Shown here one piece after another: positions 8,227-17,294 of a DNA stretch of 64,000 nucleotides (positions are counted from its first letter, which is position 1; every line of letters begins with the position of its first letter). The translations under genes were made by a program, and so were the position numbers. The notes beneath the pieces are model-generated. The model did no database searches, was not told where the DNA came from, and saw nothing but the letters and a program-made list of their open reading frames with translations. Source of the stretch: Perlabentimonas sp041656735 (lineage in GTDB: Bacteria; Bacteroidota; Bacteroidia; Bacteroidales; Tenuifilaceae); contig JBBACY010000001.1 in NCBI GenBank assembly GCA_041656735.1, positions 186,001 to 250,000 of the forward strand, written 5' to 3'.

Positions 8227-9759
8227 TTAATTTACCTTGTAGGGCTTTAGCTCTTCAAAGAAAATATCATCATTGGGCACGTCGAAATCCATACCCAAAA
8301 TTTTAAGCTGGTTATTCATATTAAATTTCACGGTACCAAAACTAAACCAAGCGTGTTCCTCTTCCCATACTATTTCCCAAACATCGTAATTCCAATGTTT
8401 AAGGGTTGCAGCCAATGCCTTTGCATGCTCAAAATCCATACGTAGCTGGTTGTTAACTAGTGAAATATTAATGTTGCCGTGAATATCGGATTTGTAGGTT
8501 CCTGTATACTCTTGCAATGGGAGCGAGGGCGAGGTGTTTTCAATTCGGCTCTCCTTACGGCTCGAAATGCGGGTATCGGATTGCTGGCGAGCGTTGGTAC
8601 GGTCGAGCATTTCGGCCGACCAGTCGCGTGGCGATAAACCTAAAAATAGCTCAAGGGCATAGTTAACCGCAGCGGAGTAGGGCGTTTTCATTCCGTTTGT
8701 AAGCACAACAACGCCTAATTTTTGGTCGGGTATAAGACTGGTAGCCGTTATCATTCCGTCAATTGCGCCAGTATGGCCAACTTTAAGATACCCGTGAAAA
8801 TCGTTTAAGCCCCAGCCCAAGCCGTATGCGCTAAAATGGGTGTTAAAATCGTTGGGCGAAAAATGATTTACCACAAAGTTATTGTGAGGAGTCCATAAAA
8901 GGTTAATATTCCGTTTACTTACAAGCGTGTCAGTACCAACAATTCCGCCGTTAAGGTTAAATATAAGCCATTTAGAGATATCTTCAACACTCGATATAAC
9001 GCCGCCTAATGCGCCAATCCTTTCCCAGTCTACCCATTCAATCGGAATGTTTTTGTCGTTTGTGCGGGCGTGTGGCGTCACATAGTTTCCCTTTGCTTCT
9101 AATGCTTTTGGCGAGGTAACGCTGCGGTTCATTCCGAGGGGTTCAAAAATGCGTTCTTTTACCACTTCGCTCCATGGCTTACCCGTTACGGCTCTAATCA
9201 CTTCTCCAACAGCAATGTACATTATATTCGAGTATCCATACCCAGCTCTAAATGAGAACGCCTGTGGAACGTGCTTGGCTCTTCTCACTATTTCTTCGGG
9301 GCTAAAGTCCGATTTGTACCATATTGCATCGCCGCTAAAAGTACCAAAGCCAACCCTGTGGCTAAGCAGGTCGCGTATGGTTATTTCATTGCTAACCCAT
9401 GGGTCGTATGCCTCAAAGTATGGCAGGTAGTCTGTAACCCTGTCGTTCCAATTCAGTTTCCCTTCCTCAACAAGCATTGCTATTATGGTTGCCGAGAAGG
9501 CTTTTGAGTTAGATGCGATACCGTATAGCGTATTTGCATCGGTTTTAGCTTTCTTTCCTTCTTCAATAACGCCGTATGAACCCGAAAAAACGAGCTTACC
9601 ATCTTTTACAATACCAATGGACATACTGGGTACATCCCAGTCTTTAACCATCTGGTCGTAGTATTTATCGAGTTTTTTTAAATCAACCTTCGGCTGGGTT
9701 TGGCTGTGCAGAGCAATGCTTGTAGCAAGAACCCAAAGCAGTAGCAATATTCTTTTCAT
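8227..9759 (-). CDS. Beta-lactamase-related serine hydrolase (class C/AmpC fold) with C-terminal beta domain
   Basis: A 510-residue exported hydrolase of the AmpC/D-Ala-D-Ala peptidase fold. A signal peptide ends near residue 19 (ALHSQT). The nucleophile motif SxxK is SNSK at 83-86; the YxN motif is GYSN near 175; the third motif is VGHTG near 335. The last 100 residues form the DUF3471-like extension common in Bacteroidetes relatives. Substrate is unknown: the family includes esterases, peptidases and true beta-lactamases, so resistance should not be inferred. A -7 box lies about 28 nt upstream. Confidence 0.92.
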   Translation of the reverse strand: MKRILLLLWVLATSIALHSQTQPKVDLKKLDKYYDQMVKDWDVPSMSIGIVKDGKLVFSGSYGVIEEGKKAKTDANTLYGIASNSKAFSATIIAMLVEEGKLNWNDRVTDYLPYFEAYDPWVSNEITIRDLLSHRVGFGTFSGDAIWYKSDFSPEEIVRRAKHVPQAFSFRAGYGYSNIMYIAVGEVIRAVTGKPWSEVVKERIFEPLGMNRSVTSPKALEAKGNYVTPHARTNDKNIPIEWVDWERIGALGGVISSVEDISKWLIFNLNGGIVGTDTLVSKRNINLLWTPHNNFVVNHFSPNDFNTHFSAYGLGWGLNDFHGYLKVGHTGAIDGMITATSLIPDQKLGVVVLTNGMKTPYSAAVNYALELFLGLSPRDWSAEMLDRTNARQQSDTRISSRKESRIENTSPSLPLQEYTGTYKSDIHGNINISLVNNQLRMDFEHAKALAATLKHWNYDVWEIVWEEEHAWFSFGTVKFNMNNQLKILGMDFDVPNDDIFFEELKPYKVN

Positions 9760-9786
9760 AGTTCTGTTTATTTAGTGTTATAGGCA

Positions 9787-9794
9787 CAAATGTA
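9787..9794 (-). promoter_or_regulatory. -7 promoter element of the serine hydrolase gene
   Basis: On the minus strand this reads TACATTTG, an exact TAnnTTTG match 28 nt before the ATG. Confidence 0.6.
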
Positions 9795-9825
9795 AAAAGA
9801 TTTTGTGTTATTTCAGAAATTCAGA

Positions 9826-9990
9826 AACAGCTTTTAGCTCTTGGCCGTTGGCTTTTAGCCCTGCATCGTCATTTCCTAACTCGTAACCCATAACGCACCG
9901 CACTTTTTCTCCCCTTTAGGGCCTGCCTGTCGGCAGACAGGGTCGGGGGTAAAACACGCAAACAGCCAATCGCCAAAAGCAAACAACTAT
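9826..9990. repeat. Degenerate heptamer-type repeat remnant with small hairpin
   Basis: Words such as TTGGCTTTTAGC and ACAGCCAATCGCC resemble a worn AGCCAAC-type array on both strands. CCTGTC-GGCA-GACAGG at 9926-9941 forms a short hairpin. No gene is seen in 9760-10062 beyond promoters. Confidence 0.4.
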
Positions 9991-10014
9991 TATCAAGTTT
10001 GTAACGCTTCACTC

Positions 10015-10045
10015 TTTGTTCCTCAGAAGTTTTGTAGTTTATTTG
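10015..10045 (+). promoter_or_regulatory. Promoter of the solitary 5mC methyltransferase
   Basis: A TTTG -33 box (10015-10018) and TTTATTTG -7 box (10038-10045, one mismatch to TAnnTTTG) are separated by 19 nt, the expected Bacteroidetes spacing. The ATG follows 17 nt later. Confidence 0.55.
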
Positions 10046-10062
10046 TATACTAATTCAACAGA

Positions 10063-11214
10063 ATGCAAACGTTTAGTTTTATTGATTTATTTGCTGGTAT
10101 CGGAGGTTTTCATTTAGCAATGAGCAGCTTGGGGGGTACGTGTGTTTTTGCTTCCGAAATTGATGGGTTTGCTATTGATACCTACAAAAAGAACTTCGGC
10201 ATCAATTCGGCTTTTGACGTTACCCAAACACATGAAAAGGATATTCCGCCGCACGATGTGCTTTGTGCAGGGTTTCCCTGCCAGGCTTTTTCAAAGGCCG
10301 GAAAGCAGAATGGTTTTGATGACACGCGGGGCACACTTTTTTTCGATGTTTTACGAATTTTAAAGTATCACAAACCCAAGTATATTTTACTCGAAAATGT
10401 ACGTAACCTGGTTTCGCACGACCGGGGCAATACGTGGAGGGTAATACGCAAGCATTTAATCGATTTGGGTTATACCATTCCCGAAAAACCAATTATTGTT
10501 AGTCCTCACCAAATAGGAGTTCCCCAGCTGCGCGAGCGGGTTTTTATCCCGGGAGTTATGGGCACCAAAGGTATTGGCAAAGAGCTGTCCATAAAGGTTC
10601 CCCTGTCAAAACGTAACGTAACCATAGCGCAAACAGCGCTTAGCGATTTACACGACGATTCGTTCCGGATTTCGGAATATGAAGAGTTTGTTTTGGGTGC
10701 GTGGAATGAGTTTTTACAAGGGTTAAATCAGCGAGTTTTGGGTTTCCCAGTTTGGGCCAGCGAGTTTGAGAGCAACTATGACATTTCAGATTTAGCCCAA
10801 TGGAAACAGGATATTGTGCTAAAGAACAGAGCGCTTTATAGTGCCAACAAAAAGCATATTGATAGCTGGTTGCGTAAGTATAATCAGCTAAAAGATTTTG
10901 TGCCAACGCACAGAAAATTTGAGTGGCAGGCTGGCGTTTCTATCAAAAGTGTGTGGGAAGGCATAATACAGTTCCGCCCTTCGGGTGTTAGGGTTAAGAG
11001 GCCAACCGAGTTTCCGGCGCTGGTAGCCATGGTGCACGTTCCCATAGTAGGGTGGGCCAAGCGTCGCATAACCCCACGCGAGGCAGCTAACCTGCAGGGG
11101 TTCCCTTCAAATTACCAAATTAACTCAAACAACCAGCAGGCATACAAGCAGTTTGGAAATTCGGTTAACGTTGAGGTGGTTAAGTACATTGCTAAACAGC
11201 TATTTGCCAACTAG
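10063..11214 (+). CDS. Solitary DNA (cytosine-5-)-methyltransferase
   Basis: A 383-residue C5 methyltransferase with all main motifs: SAM-binding DLFAGIGGFH, catalytic GFPCQAFSK, ENV in LLENVRNLV, QLRERVFIPG, and C-terminal KQFGNSVNVEVV. The target-recognition region (about 205-320) contains GFPVWASEF, THRKFEWQAG and IQFRPSGVR. No nuclease gene is adjacent, so it is solitary. The methyltransferase at 18256-19698 aligns with it throughout, including the recognition region, so both probably modify the same or a closely related site. Its base composition matches the surrounding genome better than the A+T-rich operon copy. It may be a resident enzyme that protects against the nuclease. Confidence 0.95.
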   Translation: MQTFSFIDLFAGIGGFHLAMSSLGGTCVFASEIDGFAIDTYKKNFGINSAFDVTQTHEKDIPPHDVLCAGFPCQAFSKAGKQNGFDDTRGTLFFDVLRILKYHKPKYILLENVRNLVSHDRGNTWRVIRKHLIDLGYTIPEKPIIVSPHQIGVPQLRERVFIPGVMGTKGIGKELSIKVPLSKRNVTIAQTALSDLHDDSFRISEYEEFVLGAWNEFLQGLNQRVLGFPVWASEFESNYDISDLAQWKQDIVLKNRALYSANKKHIDSWLRKYNQLKDFVPTHRKFEWQAGVSIKSVWEGIIQFRPSGVRVKRPTEFPALVAMVHVPIVGWAKRRITPREAANLQGFPSNYQINSNNQQAYKQFGNSVNVEVVKYIAKQLFAN

Positions 11215-11329
11215 TTGAAATTTTTCACGGGTGTTAGTATATACTTTTGTCGATTTTGTTAGCAAGCTCGGACTTTAGCTTGCGCCCATCCATTGCAATA
11301 ATTTTCTAACCTTAACATCAGGGTTTTTA

Positions 11330-11337
11330 TATCTTTG
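11330..11337 (+). promoter_or_regulatory. -7 promoter element of the outer-membrane protein gene
   Basis: TATCTTTG is an exact TAnnTTTG match 25 nt before the ATG at 11363. Confidence 0.6.
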
Positions 11338-11362
11338 TAAATATTTTAAAAATAATATTTAG

Positions 11363-12148
11363 ATGAAAAAAACAGTAATGCTCCTTTTTATCGGGATGCT
11401 AGGTGCTAATATAAGTTACGGAGGGAATGGTTTTGTATTTCCAAACCTGAAGAAAGATACCCTTTCGGGTACACCTAAATTTAAAGCAGGTAAGCAGTTA
11501 CTAAAAGGAGTGTGGACTCTGGGTGGAACTTTCTCTGCTAAGTCCAATAGCTATTCCGACATCGATTTACTTATTGTTGATGTGGAGAATTTTGACCAAC
11601 GCGCTTTTCATGTTCGCCTAGAAGGGTCATATTTTTTAATGGAAAATATGAGCGTGGGTTTAGGACTTCAGTTTGGAGAGGACGAAGCCCATTTGGCGGT
11701 TAATTTATTAAATAATTCGTATAAAAGAGAAATTCGAAACTTTAGTAGAGGATATGGTTTTCAGGGGTTTATCAAAAATTTTATTCCTGCATCGGGCAGT
11801 AATATCTTCTTTATAACCAACCAAACCGAACTGTTTTATGGTTTCGAAAATGGGCCGTCCGAAACGTATGTTAGCGACGTTTTGGAACGTAAATATTCCA
11901 CAGAACATAGGATGGGTCTGAGCATTAGGCCAGGTATTCTTATCTTTTTTACAGAGAATTTTGCATTCGATATTAATATGGGAGTATTGGGGCTTTCGTT
12001 TTCTAAGGAAGATGTGAGCTATAAGTACCCGCCAAATAACTTGCCCGCCGAGAGCGATCGCAAAAAAAGTTCGCGAAACAATTCTACCGACCTAAATTTA
12101 AAGTTTGATTTGCTAAAGATCGGATTCGGGTTTTCATACTATTTTTAA
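11363..12148 (+). CDS. Outer-membrane beta-barrel protein
   Basis: A 261-residue exported protein. The signal peptide (about 1-20) is followed by alternating amphipathic strands with Gly and aromatic residues. Typical segments are SVGLGLQF, FAFDINMGVLGLSF and the C-terminal DLLKIGFGFSYYF, which ends in aromatic residues like barrel proteins inserted by BamA. The size suggests an eight- to ten-strand barrel. I cannot name a specific family. It is followed after 11 nt by a PCMD-type lipoprotein, so the two are probably co-transcribed and may act together at the cell surface. Confidence 0.8.
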   Translation: MKKTVMLLFIGMLGANISYGGNGFVFPNLKKDTLSGTPKFKAGKQLLKGVWTLGGTFSAKSNSYSDIDLLIVDVENFDQRAFHVRLEGSYFLMENMSVGLGLQFGEDEAHLAVNLLNNSYKREIRNFSRGYGFQGFIKNFIPASGSNIFFITNQTELFYGFENGPSETYVSDVLERKYSTEHRMGLSIRPGILIFFTENFAFDINMGVLGLSFSKEDVSYKYPPNNLPAESDRKKSSRNNSTDLNLKFDLLKIGFGFSYYF

Positions 12149-12159
12149 AAATTTCAATT

Positions 12160-13326
12160 ATGCTTAAAAAATCAGTAGGGCTTCTGCTATTTATAGGAAT
12201 TATTCTGAGTGGTTGTTCAACCGAAGACTATTTTGGAAAATCAGCAGAAAAGGAGATTCTTGTATTTCAGCTTGCAAAGCAGGTGGGTACAAGTCAAATT
12301 ATGAATGATACCATTACAGTAAAAGTATCCAGCGATGTATATTCAACTAGTATCACCAATCTCAGCGCTGTTAGCATCAAAGTATCCGATTATGCAACCG
12401 TTTCGCCTGATGTGGGCGAAAAACAGGACTTTTCAAAACCAGTAGCATATACCGTTTATGCCGAGGATGGCAGCAGCGCAGTATATTATGTGGTGGTGAA
12501 ACCTGCAAGCGATGGCGGTACAGCCGAATATCAACTCCCGAATAGTAGCTTTGAATTATGGCACGAAACGTCTCACAGCAAAATACCGTACCTTGAAATA
12601 GGTATGAATGCCGACGATAAAACGTGGGGTAGTGGTAATCAGGGTATTGCATCTGCCATTGCGTGGGGTTCTAATGCCAGTTTTCCAACGGTACGCTATG
12701 AAAGAGAGTCTAACCAGTATGCTGCCGAGTTAACAACGCAAAATATGGGATCCTTGGCTGCAGGCATTATGGGGGGGTATAAAGGAATTGCCGCAGGAAA
12801 TATTTTTCTTGGAGAGTTCATAATAGGTAGTTTAACCAATGCTCACCCGATTTTTGGTTTTCCCTATACACAAAAACCCAATGCGTTTCAGGTTGAATAT
12901 ACGTACACTCCCGCCTCAGGTTTATTGAACGGTAAACTTAAGCCTGTTGAGGGTGTTGACAAGCTGGATATGTACCTTATTCTTGAGAAACGAGAGGGAG
13001 ACCAGATTAAACGCTTAGGCGTGGCTTGGTTTAGAAATGGTGATACGCAAACAGAGTGGACAACCATTGAAAGGGAGATTAAATATGCGTACGGCGAAGC
13101 TCCCGAAGGTACAGAAGACTATGAAAAGAGAGTGTTGAAGTATGGCGTAGATGGCGACCAGAACATAACCGACCCCAATAAGATGCCGTATGCAACGTGG
13201 GGTGATATTTCGAAAGAAGACCCTACGCATATTATTATGGGCTTTACATCTAGCTATCAGGGCGATTATTTTATTGGAGCGCCCGGCAGTAAATTACGGG
13301 TCGATAACTTTAAACTGATTTATTAG
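12160..13326 (+). CDS. PCMD-domain lipoprotein
   Basis: A 388-residue lipoprotein. The lipobox is LSGC with Cys19. An N-terminal beta domain (about 25-110, ending VYYVVVKPA) resembles DUF5018-like Ig modules, and the remainder fits the putative carbohydrate metabolism domain (PCMD). PCMD proteins characteristically carry FELWHET-like openings and end GSKLRVDNFKLIY, as seen here. Members are often surface lipoproteins in Bacteroidetes and are thought, not proven, to bind or process glycans. It forms a likely operon with the outer-membrane barrel gene upstream. The gene ends directly against a composite repeat. Confidence 0.85.
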   Translation: MLKKSVGLLLFIGIILSGCSTEDYFGKSAEKEILVFQLAKQVGTSQIMNDTITVKVSSDVYSTSITNLSAVSIKVSDYATVSPDVGEKQDFSKPVAYTVYAEDGSSAVYYVVVKPASDGGTAEYQLPNSSFELWHETSHSKIPYLEIGMNADDKTWGSGNQGIASAIAWGSNASFPTVRYERESNQYAAELTTQNMGSLAAGIMGGYKGIAAGNIFLGEFIIGSLTNAHPIFGFPYTQKPNAFQVEYTYTPASGLLNGKLKPVEGVDKLDMYLILEKREGDQIKRLGVAWFRNGDTQTEWTTIEREIKYAYGEAPEGTEDYEKRVLKYGVDGDQNITDPNKMPYATWGDISKEDPTHIIMGFTSSYQGDYFIGAPGSKLRVDNFKLIY

Positions 13327-13333
13327 AAAGATG

Positions 13334-13800
13334 TGGGTTTTGGGTTGCGAGTTTCGGGTTAACCATTCGGGCTTGCAACTTCCAACTTTCTCAACCTCAA
13401 CTTTTAAAAGTAATCAGTGAACAGTGAACAGTAATCAGTAGGGTATCGCCTTCACACACTTACAACTTATCACTTATCACTTTAGTCACTTGTCACTTTA
13501 GTCACTCATTACTCTCTCAACCTCAACCTTAACCCTAACCTTGCTGTTCGCTTGTATTTAATATTTCGGTGCTCTGCACCTTAACCATTGGTTTTTAACC
13601 CATAACTCAAAACCCGTAACTCATAACCCTCTCAACCTCAACCTTTAACAGTAATCAGTAGGGTATCGCCTTCACACAATCCTAACCCATAACTCGTAAC
13701 TCAAAACCCGCAACTCGTAACCCTCTCAACCTCAATCTCAATCTTTAACAGTAATCAGTAGGGTATCGCCTTCACACACTCGCAACCCGCAACCCTTTCA
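13334..13800 (-). repeat. Composite heptamer repeat element, copy A (minus orientation)
   Basis: Fills the gap between the PCMD gene and the LytTR regulator. It contains three copies of the 31-bp core (13427-13457, 13647-13677, 13747-13777; plus strand starts AACAGTAATCAGTAGGG), arrays of ACCCGTA/ACTCGTA-type heptamers, CAACCT hexamers, CACTTAT/TTTAGTCACT words, and one REP-like hairpin GGTGCTCTGCACC at 13568-13580. All parts have the reverse polarity to the copies at 35-38 kb. Confidence 0.85.
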
Positions 13801-13826
13801 TATATTCGCCTTTTTACCTACATTTG
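13796..13826 (+). promoter_or_regulatory. Promoter of the LytTR regulator gene
   Basis: The -7 box TACATTTG (13819-13826) matches TAnnTTTG exactly. TTTC at 13796-13799 is a near-match -33 box with a 19-nt spacer; it lies at the very edge of the repeat array. Confidence 0.55.
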
Positions 13827-13843
13827 CTCTATACTCTAAAACG

Positions 13844-14572
13844 ATGATTAAAACCCTAATTGTTGAGGACAACCGCAAATCGGCCCAGCTGCTTGCTAGC
13901 TACATCGAAAATTTGTTTAGCGATTTGGTTTTGGTGGGTACGGCAAGTAACGTGAGCAGCGCGGTAGCGCTTATCCATAAGGAGAAACCGAAACTTGTTT
14001 TCCTTGATATTAATTTACAGGAAGAGATAGGTTTTGACGTGCTAAAACAGACCAATACCGACGACTTTGAGGTAATTGTTACTACCGCATACAGCGAGTA
14101 CTCGTTACAGGCTATTAAGGCATCGGCAGTGGATTACATACTTAAACCCTACGATACGGAGGAGCTTAAAAACGCTGTTCGTAAAGCCAAAAATCGGCTT
14201 GAACTTAAAAAACCCCAGAGTGAAACCTCTAGTACTCAAGAGTTGCTCACCGACCGTATATTTATTCCTACCCTCGATGGCCTAATCTTTGTAATGATTG
14301 ACGAGATTATCTGCATAAAAGCCGATACCAACTACTCCGAGTTTTATACCACCGAGGGTAAGCCCATCGTATCATCAAAAGGATTATCAACCTACGAGGA
14401 GATGCTTAAATCCAAGCTATTTGTGCGTGTGCATAAATCGTTGCTGGTAAACCTAAAGCATATTGTTAAGTATCATCGCGGACGAGGCGCATACCTCACA
14501 ATGAGCAACGGAATGGTTGTTAAGGTAGGCGAAAGTAGGAAAGTTGAGTTGCTAAAACATTTACAGCTTTAG
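13844..14572 (+). CDS. LytTR-family response regulator
   Basis: A 242-residue two-component regulator. The receiver domain (1-120) shows the acidic pair in VEDN, the phospho-acceptor aspartate in FLDINL (about residue 55), the conserved Thr in VVTTAYSEYS and Lys in LKPYD. A LytTR DNA-binding domain follows (about 140-240), with the typical LFVRVHKSLLVNLKHI segment. No kinase is adjacent; the only histidine kinase in the window, at 19899-22922, is of the LytS-like class that usually partners LytTR regulators. The stop is one base from the stop of convergent rtcB. Confidence 0.95.
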   Translation: MIKTLIVEDNRKSAQLLASYIENLFSDLVLVGTASNVSSAVALIHKEKPKLVFLDINLQEEIGFDVLKQTNTDDFEVIVTTAYSEYSLQAIKASAVDYILKPYDTEELKNAVRKAKNRLELKKPQSETSSTQELLTDRIFIPTLDGLIFVMIDEIICIKADTNYSEFYTTEGKPIVSSKGLSTYEEMLKSKLFVRVHKSLLVNLKHIVKYHRGRGAYLTMSNGMVVKVGESRKVELLKHLQL

Positions 14573-14573
14573 T

Positions 14574-15758
14574 TTAATGAGCCTTAAAGTTATACAATGG
14601 CTTTAGCACGTCAATTACATCCACCGTGTCGGCAATGGCAGCTCTAATTTCGTTAATCGATTTGTAGGCTTGTGGCGCTTCGTCAAGTGTTGATATACCA
14701 ACGGAAGTGCTATAAACATTCGTCATCGAATTTTTAAAGTCTTCAATAGCAATTTGTTTCTTTGCTTGGCTTCGGCTCATTAATCGGCCCGCCCCGTGTG
14801 GGGCAGAGTAGTTCCAGTTTTCGTTCCCTTTTCCGATGCATAGGAGCGAACCATCGCGCATATTTATTGGTATAAGTAACAGCTCGCCTTTCTCTGCAGA
14901 AACTGCACCCTTACGCAGTATCATACGTTTAAAATCGATGTAATTGTGTATTGTTTCAAACCGTTCAACTTCTTGTAAACCGCACTCTTTCAAAATAATG
15001 TCAGCAATGGTTTCGCGGTTAATACTGGCATACTGCTGAACAATAAGCATATCATTCATATAGTCGTGAAAATCGTTACCAACCAAAAAGGCGAGCTCCT
15101 TATCGCCCTTTAATTGCTTCAACTTTTTTAATTCAGCCGCAATTTCTTTTGCTTTCCCCTCCTTTTTCAGCTTTTTTATAAGCAGGGTTTTCTCTTTGCT
15201 CTGCTCATTTGCATTCCGCGAAGCTTTTTTTTGATAGTACTCACAGGTATCGCTGCCCAGTTTTCTGCTTCCCGAGTGAATAATCAGGTAAATGCTCCCA
15301 TCATTTTCCGATTTGCTCACTTCAATAAAATGGTTTCCACCACCTAACGAGCCAATTGATAGGTTAGCGCGCTCTATATCAACATATTTTTGACAACGCA
15401 AAGTCGTGAGGTCAAACTCTCGCTTACTCCTCTTGTGTATTTTAAAACCGCTTGGAATCTCATTATTTATAACCGCATCAAGCATTCTAAAATCTATTTT
15501 TTTGTTTTTTAGCTTCACGGTAAGCATCCCACAGCCAATATCAACACCCACTAGGTTAGGCGTAACCTTATCGGTTATTGTCATTGTGGTACCAATTGTA
15601 CAACCTTTGCCCACGTGGGCATCTGGCATAATACGAACCTTGGCATTTTCGTACGCTTCAAAATTTACCAGCTGCTCTATCTGTTCAAACGCCTCGTGTT
15701 CAAATGTTTCGGCAAATATAAGTGTTTCAATTCCTTTTCTGTTTACTATTTTTCTCAT
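14574..15758 (-). CDS. rtcB: RNA-splicing ligase RtcB
   Basis: A 394-residue GTP- and manganese-dependent RNA ligase that joins 2',3'-cyclic phosphate or 3'-phosphate ends to 5'-OH ends. Metal ligands are visible in the VDIGCGM motif (Cys) and GGGNHFIEV, with further histidines in IIHSGSR. The guanylated histidine is in SAPHGAGRLMSR. A Lys-rich helical insertion (about 185-230) is normal for this shorter bacterial group. No rtcA or rtcR is next to it. It may act in RNA repair after stress or RNase damage. Its 3' end meets the LytTR regulator tail to tail, one base apart. Confidence 0.96.
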   Translation of the reverse strand: MRKIVNRKGIETLIFAETFEHEAFEQIEQLVNFEAYENAKVRIMPDAHVGKGCTIGTTMTITDKVTPNLVGVDIGCGMLTVKLKNKKIDFRMLDAVINNEIPSGFKIHKRSKREFDLTTLRCQKYVDIERANLSIGSLGGGNHFIEVSKSENDGSIYLIIHSGSRKLGSDTCEYYQKKASRNANEQSKEKTLLIKKLKKEGKAKEIAAELKKLKQLKGDKELAFLVGNDFHDYMNDMLIVQQYASINRETIADIILKECGLQEVERFETIHNYIDFKRMILRKGAVSAEKGELLLIPINMRDGSLLCIGKGNENWNYSAPHGAGRLMSRSQAKKQIAIEDFKNSMTNVYSTSVGISTLDEAPQAYKSINEIRAAIADTVDVIDVLKPLYNFKAH

Positions 15759-16154
15759 ACGCTTACCCTTGTTTTTAAGGTATGAAACATCTCTGTATCA
15801 TTCATTTGTTATTATTGATATTTCTATGGATGAAAAGATAATCAATCCGATTTGATTTTGCTAGGTTGGCGAGTACGATGTTTTAATAACCAACACTTAT
15901 CATAGCTCACTTGTTGTGTGTGAGTTGACTTAAGGCATTGAATTTTGGTGTGAGGATTGCGCAAAGAGACGGCAAGCCCTCCCTTTATTAAAGGGAGTGT
16001 TATATTTTACAATAGTTTGAGAATCACTAAAGATTTGGAAAGTGTTGGGGTTTGGAAGGGTGTTTTCAACCCACCTGATAAAGATTCATTGAAACTAGGA
16101 AGTTTCTATATCAGCAAGGAAGGTAGCAATTTTTATAACCGTTAGTTACGTGTT
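15759..16154. other. Intergenic stretch with perfect palindrome and small ORF remnant
   Basis: The region separates rtcB from the 3' end of the restriction-modification-like operon. CTCCCTTTA-T-TAAAGGGAG at 15979-15997 is a perfect palindrome of a type common between Bacteroidetes genes. The right half carries a small open frame, listed separately. Confidence 0.5.
15957..16145 (+). pseudogene. Small ORF, possible KilA-N-like remnant
   Basis: A 62-codon frame with a TTG start, no visible ribosome-binding site and no promoter box. The wording VGVWKGVFNP ... KEGSNFY vaguely resembles the end of a KilA-N domain (LGLWE..NNP...F..EAG.NSF), found in phage-related proteins. If so, it is a broken piece: the N-terminal half is absent and translation stops just after the motif. 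It may also be chance coding. It sits at the 3' border of the A+T-rich operon, where remains of mobile DNA would be plausible. Confidence 0.25.
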
Positions 16155-17294
16155 TTAAAACTTTGAGCTGTATATTAGAAAGTTATTAATCATTTTCTTG
16201 TCAATTTTTATTTTTGGTTCTCTTGGTAATTTATTAGAATTAATCCCTTGATTAAAAACTGATAGGTATCTATTGTTGTAATTATTTATTTCAAGTATCA
16301 TAAAATCAGTTAATTGAATTCTGTTTTTCATTCTCTTCGAATAACTCATTAACTTTTCTTTTTTTAGTTCTGTATTCCAAAAAAATGTTACTTGAAAGTT
16401 GTAATCAGAATCACGGAATGTATTATGATTAAAAACTATGTACCATAATTTCCCATATTTACGAAGTGCCTTATTAATATTTTCTGTGTCGTTACCTAAA
16501 ATTGCTCTCGATTCATTTGAGTGTGTTTTTAAGTCTCCAAGAAACTCATTGTTAAAATTCAAATCTAAATCAATGTCCTTTTTGGATTTCTTAGACTGGT
16601 AGCAACAGATTGATTTGTAATATGAGTTGTTTTCTAAAAAGTCTTCAAATTTATATTCAAGGTAAAAACCAAACCATTCTGGTTGGTATTTATTTCGATA
16701 GTTATTTGCAATTAGTTCTGAATAGCATTCAATACCATGATAGTGTGAGTTTAGAGATAGTTTAAAATCCTCAAAGAGTATTATTTCTTGACTTAAAATA
16801 CTTTCATTTTTAACAATTTTAGATAGCGTATAATATATTAAATCTCTTCTTATACAAGTAATTTTATTGTCACGGATGTCTTTTTTTGTAAAAACTCCTT
16901 TTTGTTGTGCATTTAATAAGTCAAAAGTTGAGACATGAGCCGATGAATTATTTGTAATACGCGTTATAAAGTTTTTTTTATCAAAAAGGGTGTAAAGGGT
17001 GGTGTCTTTGTACTTATAAACGCCCATTAAATAGGCATTTTCTTCACTCAGCCCGATTTGCCAACCTTTTGAAATTTGAATTCTCTTTTTGAAAGCTAAG
17101 TGAGGATGGCCTAAATAAGTTATCTGTTTTATGTATAGTTTAATTTCTTTACTATTTATAAAACATATGTATGGGTTAGAATCATTTACGAAATTAAAAT
17201 CCTGTCTTACAATCTCCCTAATTTCTTTTGGTGATAGTTTTTCATCATAATCTATTGTTATGCTGTTCTTATATACTTGTTCAATTTTTTTCAT
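16155..17294 (-). CDS. Putative PD-(D/E)xK restriction endonuclease
   Basis: A 379-residue protein from the ATG at 17294, which overlaps the upstream stop as ATGA. Family not recognised by name. Residues about 205-260 carry a plausible PD-(D/E)xK core: a helix with Glu (LEYKFEDFL), then an Asp-rich strand DIDLDLNF (240-247) and GDLKTH with D254-x-K256. The N-terminal 180 residues (YLGHPHLAF, NNSSAHVSTFDLLN) may be a DNA-recognition domain. As third gene of an operon headed by a 5mC methyltransferase it is the natural candidate for the cleaving subunit. Markedly A+T-rich, suggesting acquisition by transfer. Target site unknown. Confidence 0.65.
   Translation of the reverse strand: MKKIEQVYKNSITIDYDEKLSPKEIREIVRQDFNFVNDSNPYICFINSKEIKLYIKQITYLGHPHLAFKKRIQISKGWQIGLSEENAYLMGVYKYKDTTLYTLFDKKNFITRITNNSSAHVSTFDLLNAQQKGVFTKKDIRDNKITCIRRDLIYYTLSKIVKNESILSQEIILFEDFKLSLNSHYHGIECYSELIANNYRNKYQPEWFGFYLEYKFEDFLENNSYYKSICCYQSKKSKKDIDLDLNFNNEFLGDLKTHSNESRAILGNDTENINKALRKYGKLWYIVFNHNTFRDSDYNFQVTFFWNTELKKEKLMSYSKRMKNRIQLTDFMILEINNYNNRYLSVFNQGINSNKLPREPKIKIDKKMINNFLIYSSKF

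Noticed and set aside
8227..9759. Antibiotic-resistance beta-lactamase
   Set aside because: The fold and SxxK are present, but the C-terminal extension and overall sequence fit the broad esterase/peptidase-like family, so resistance is not supported.
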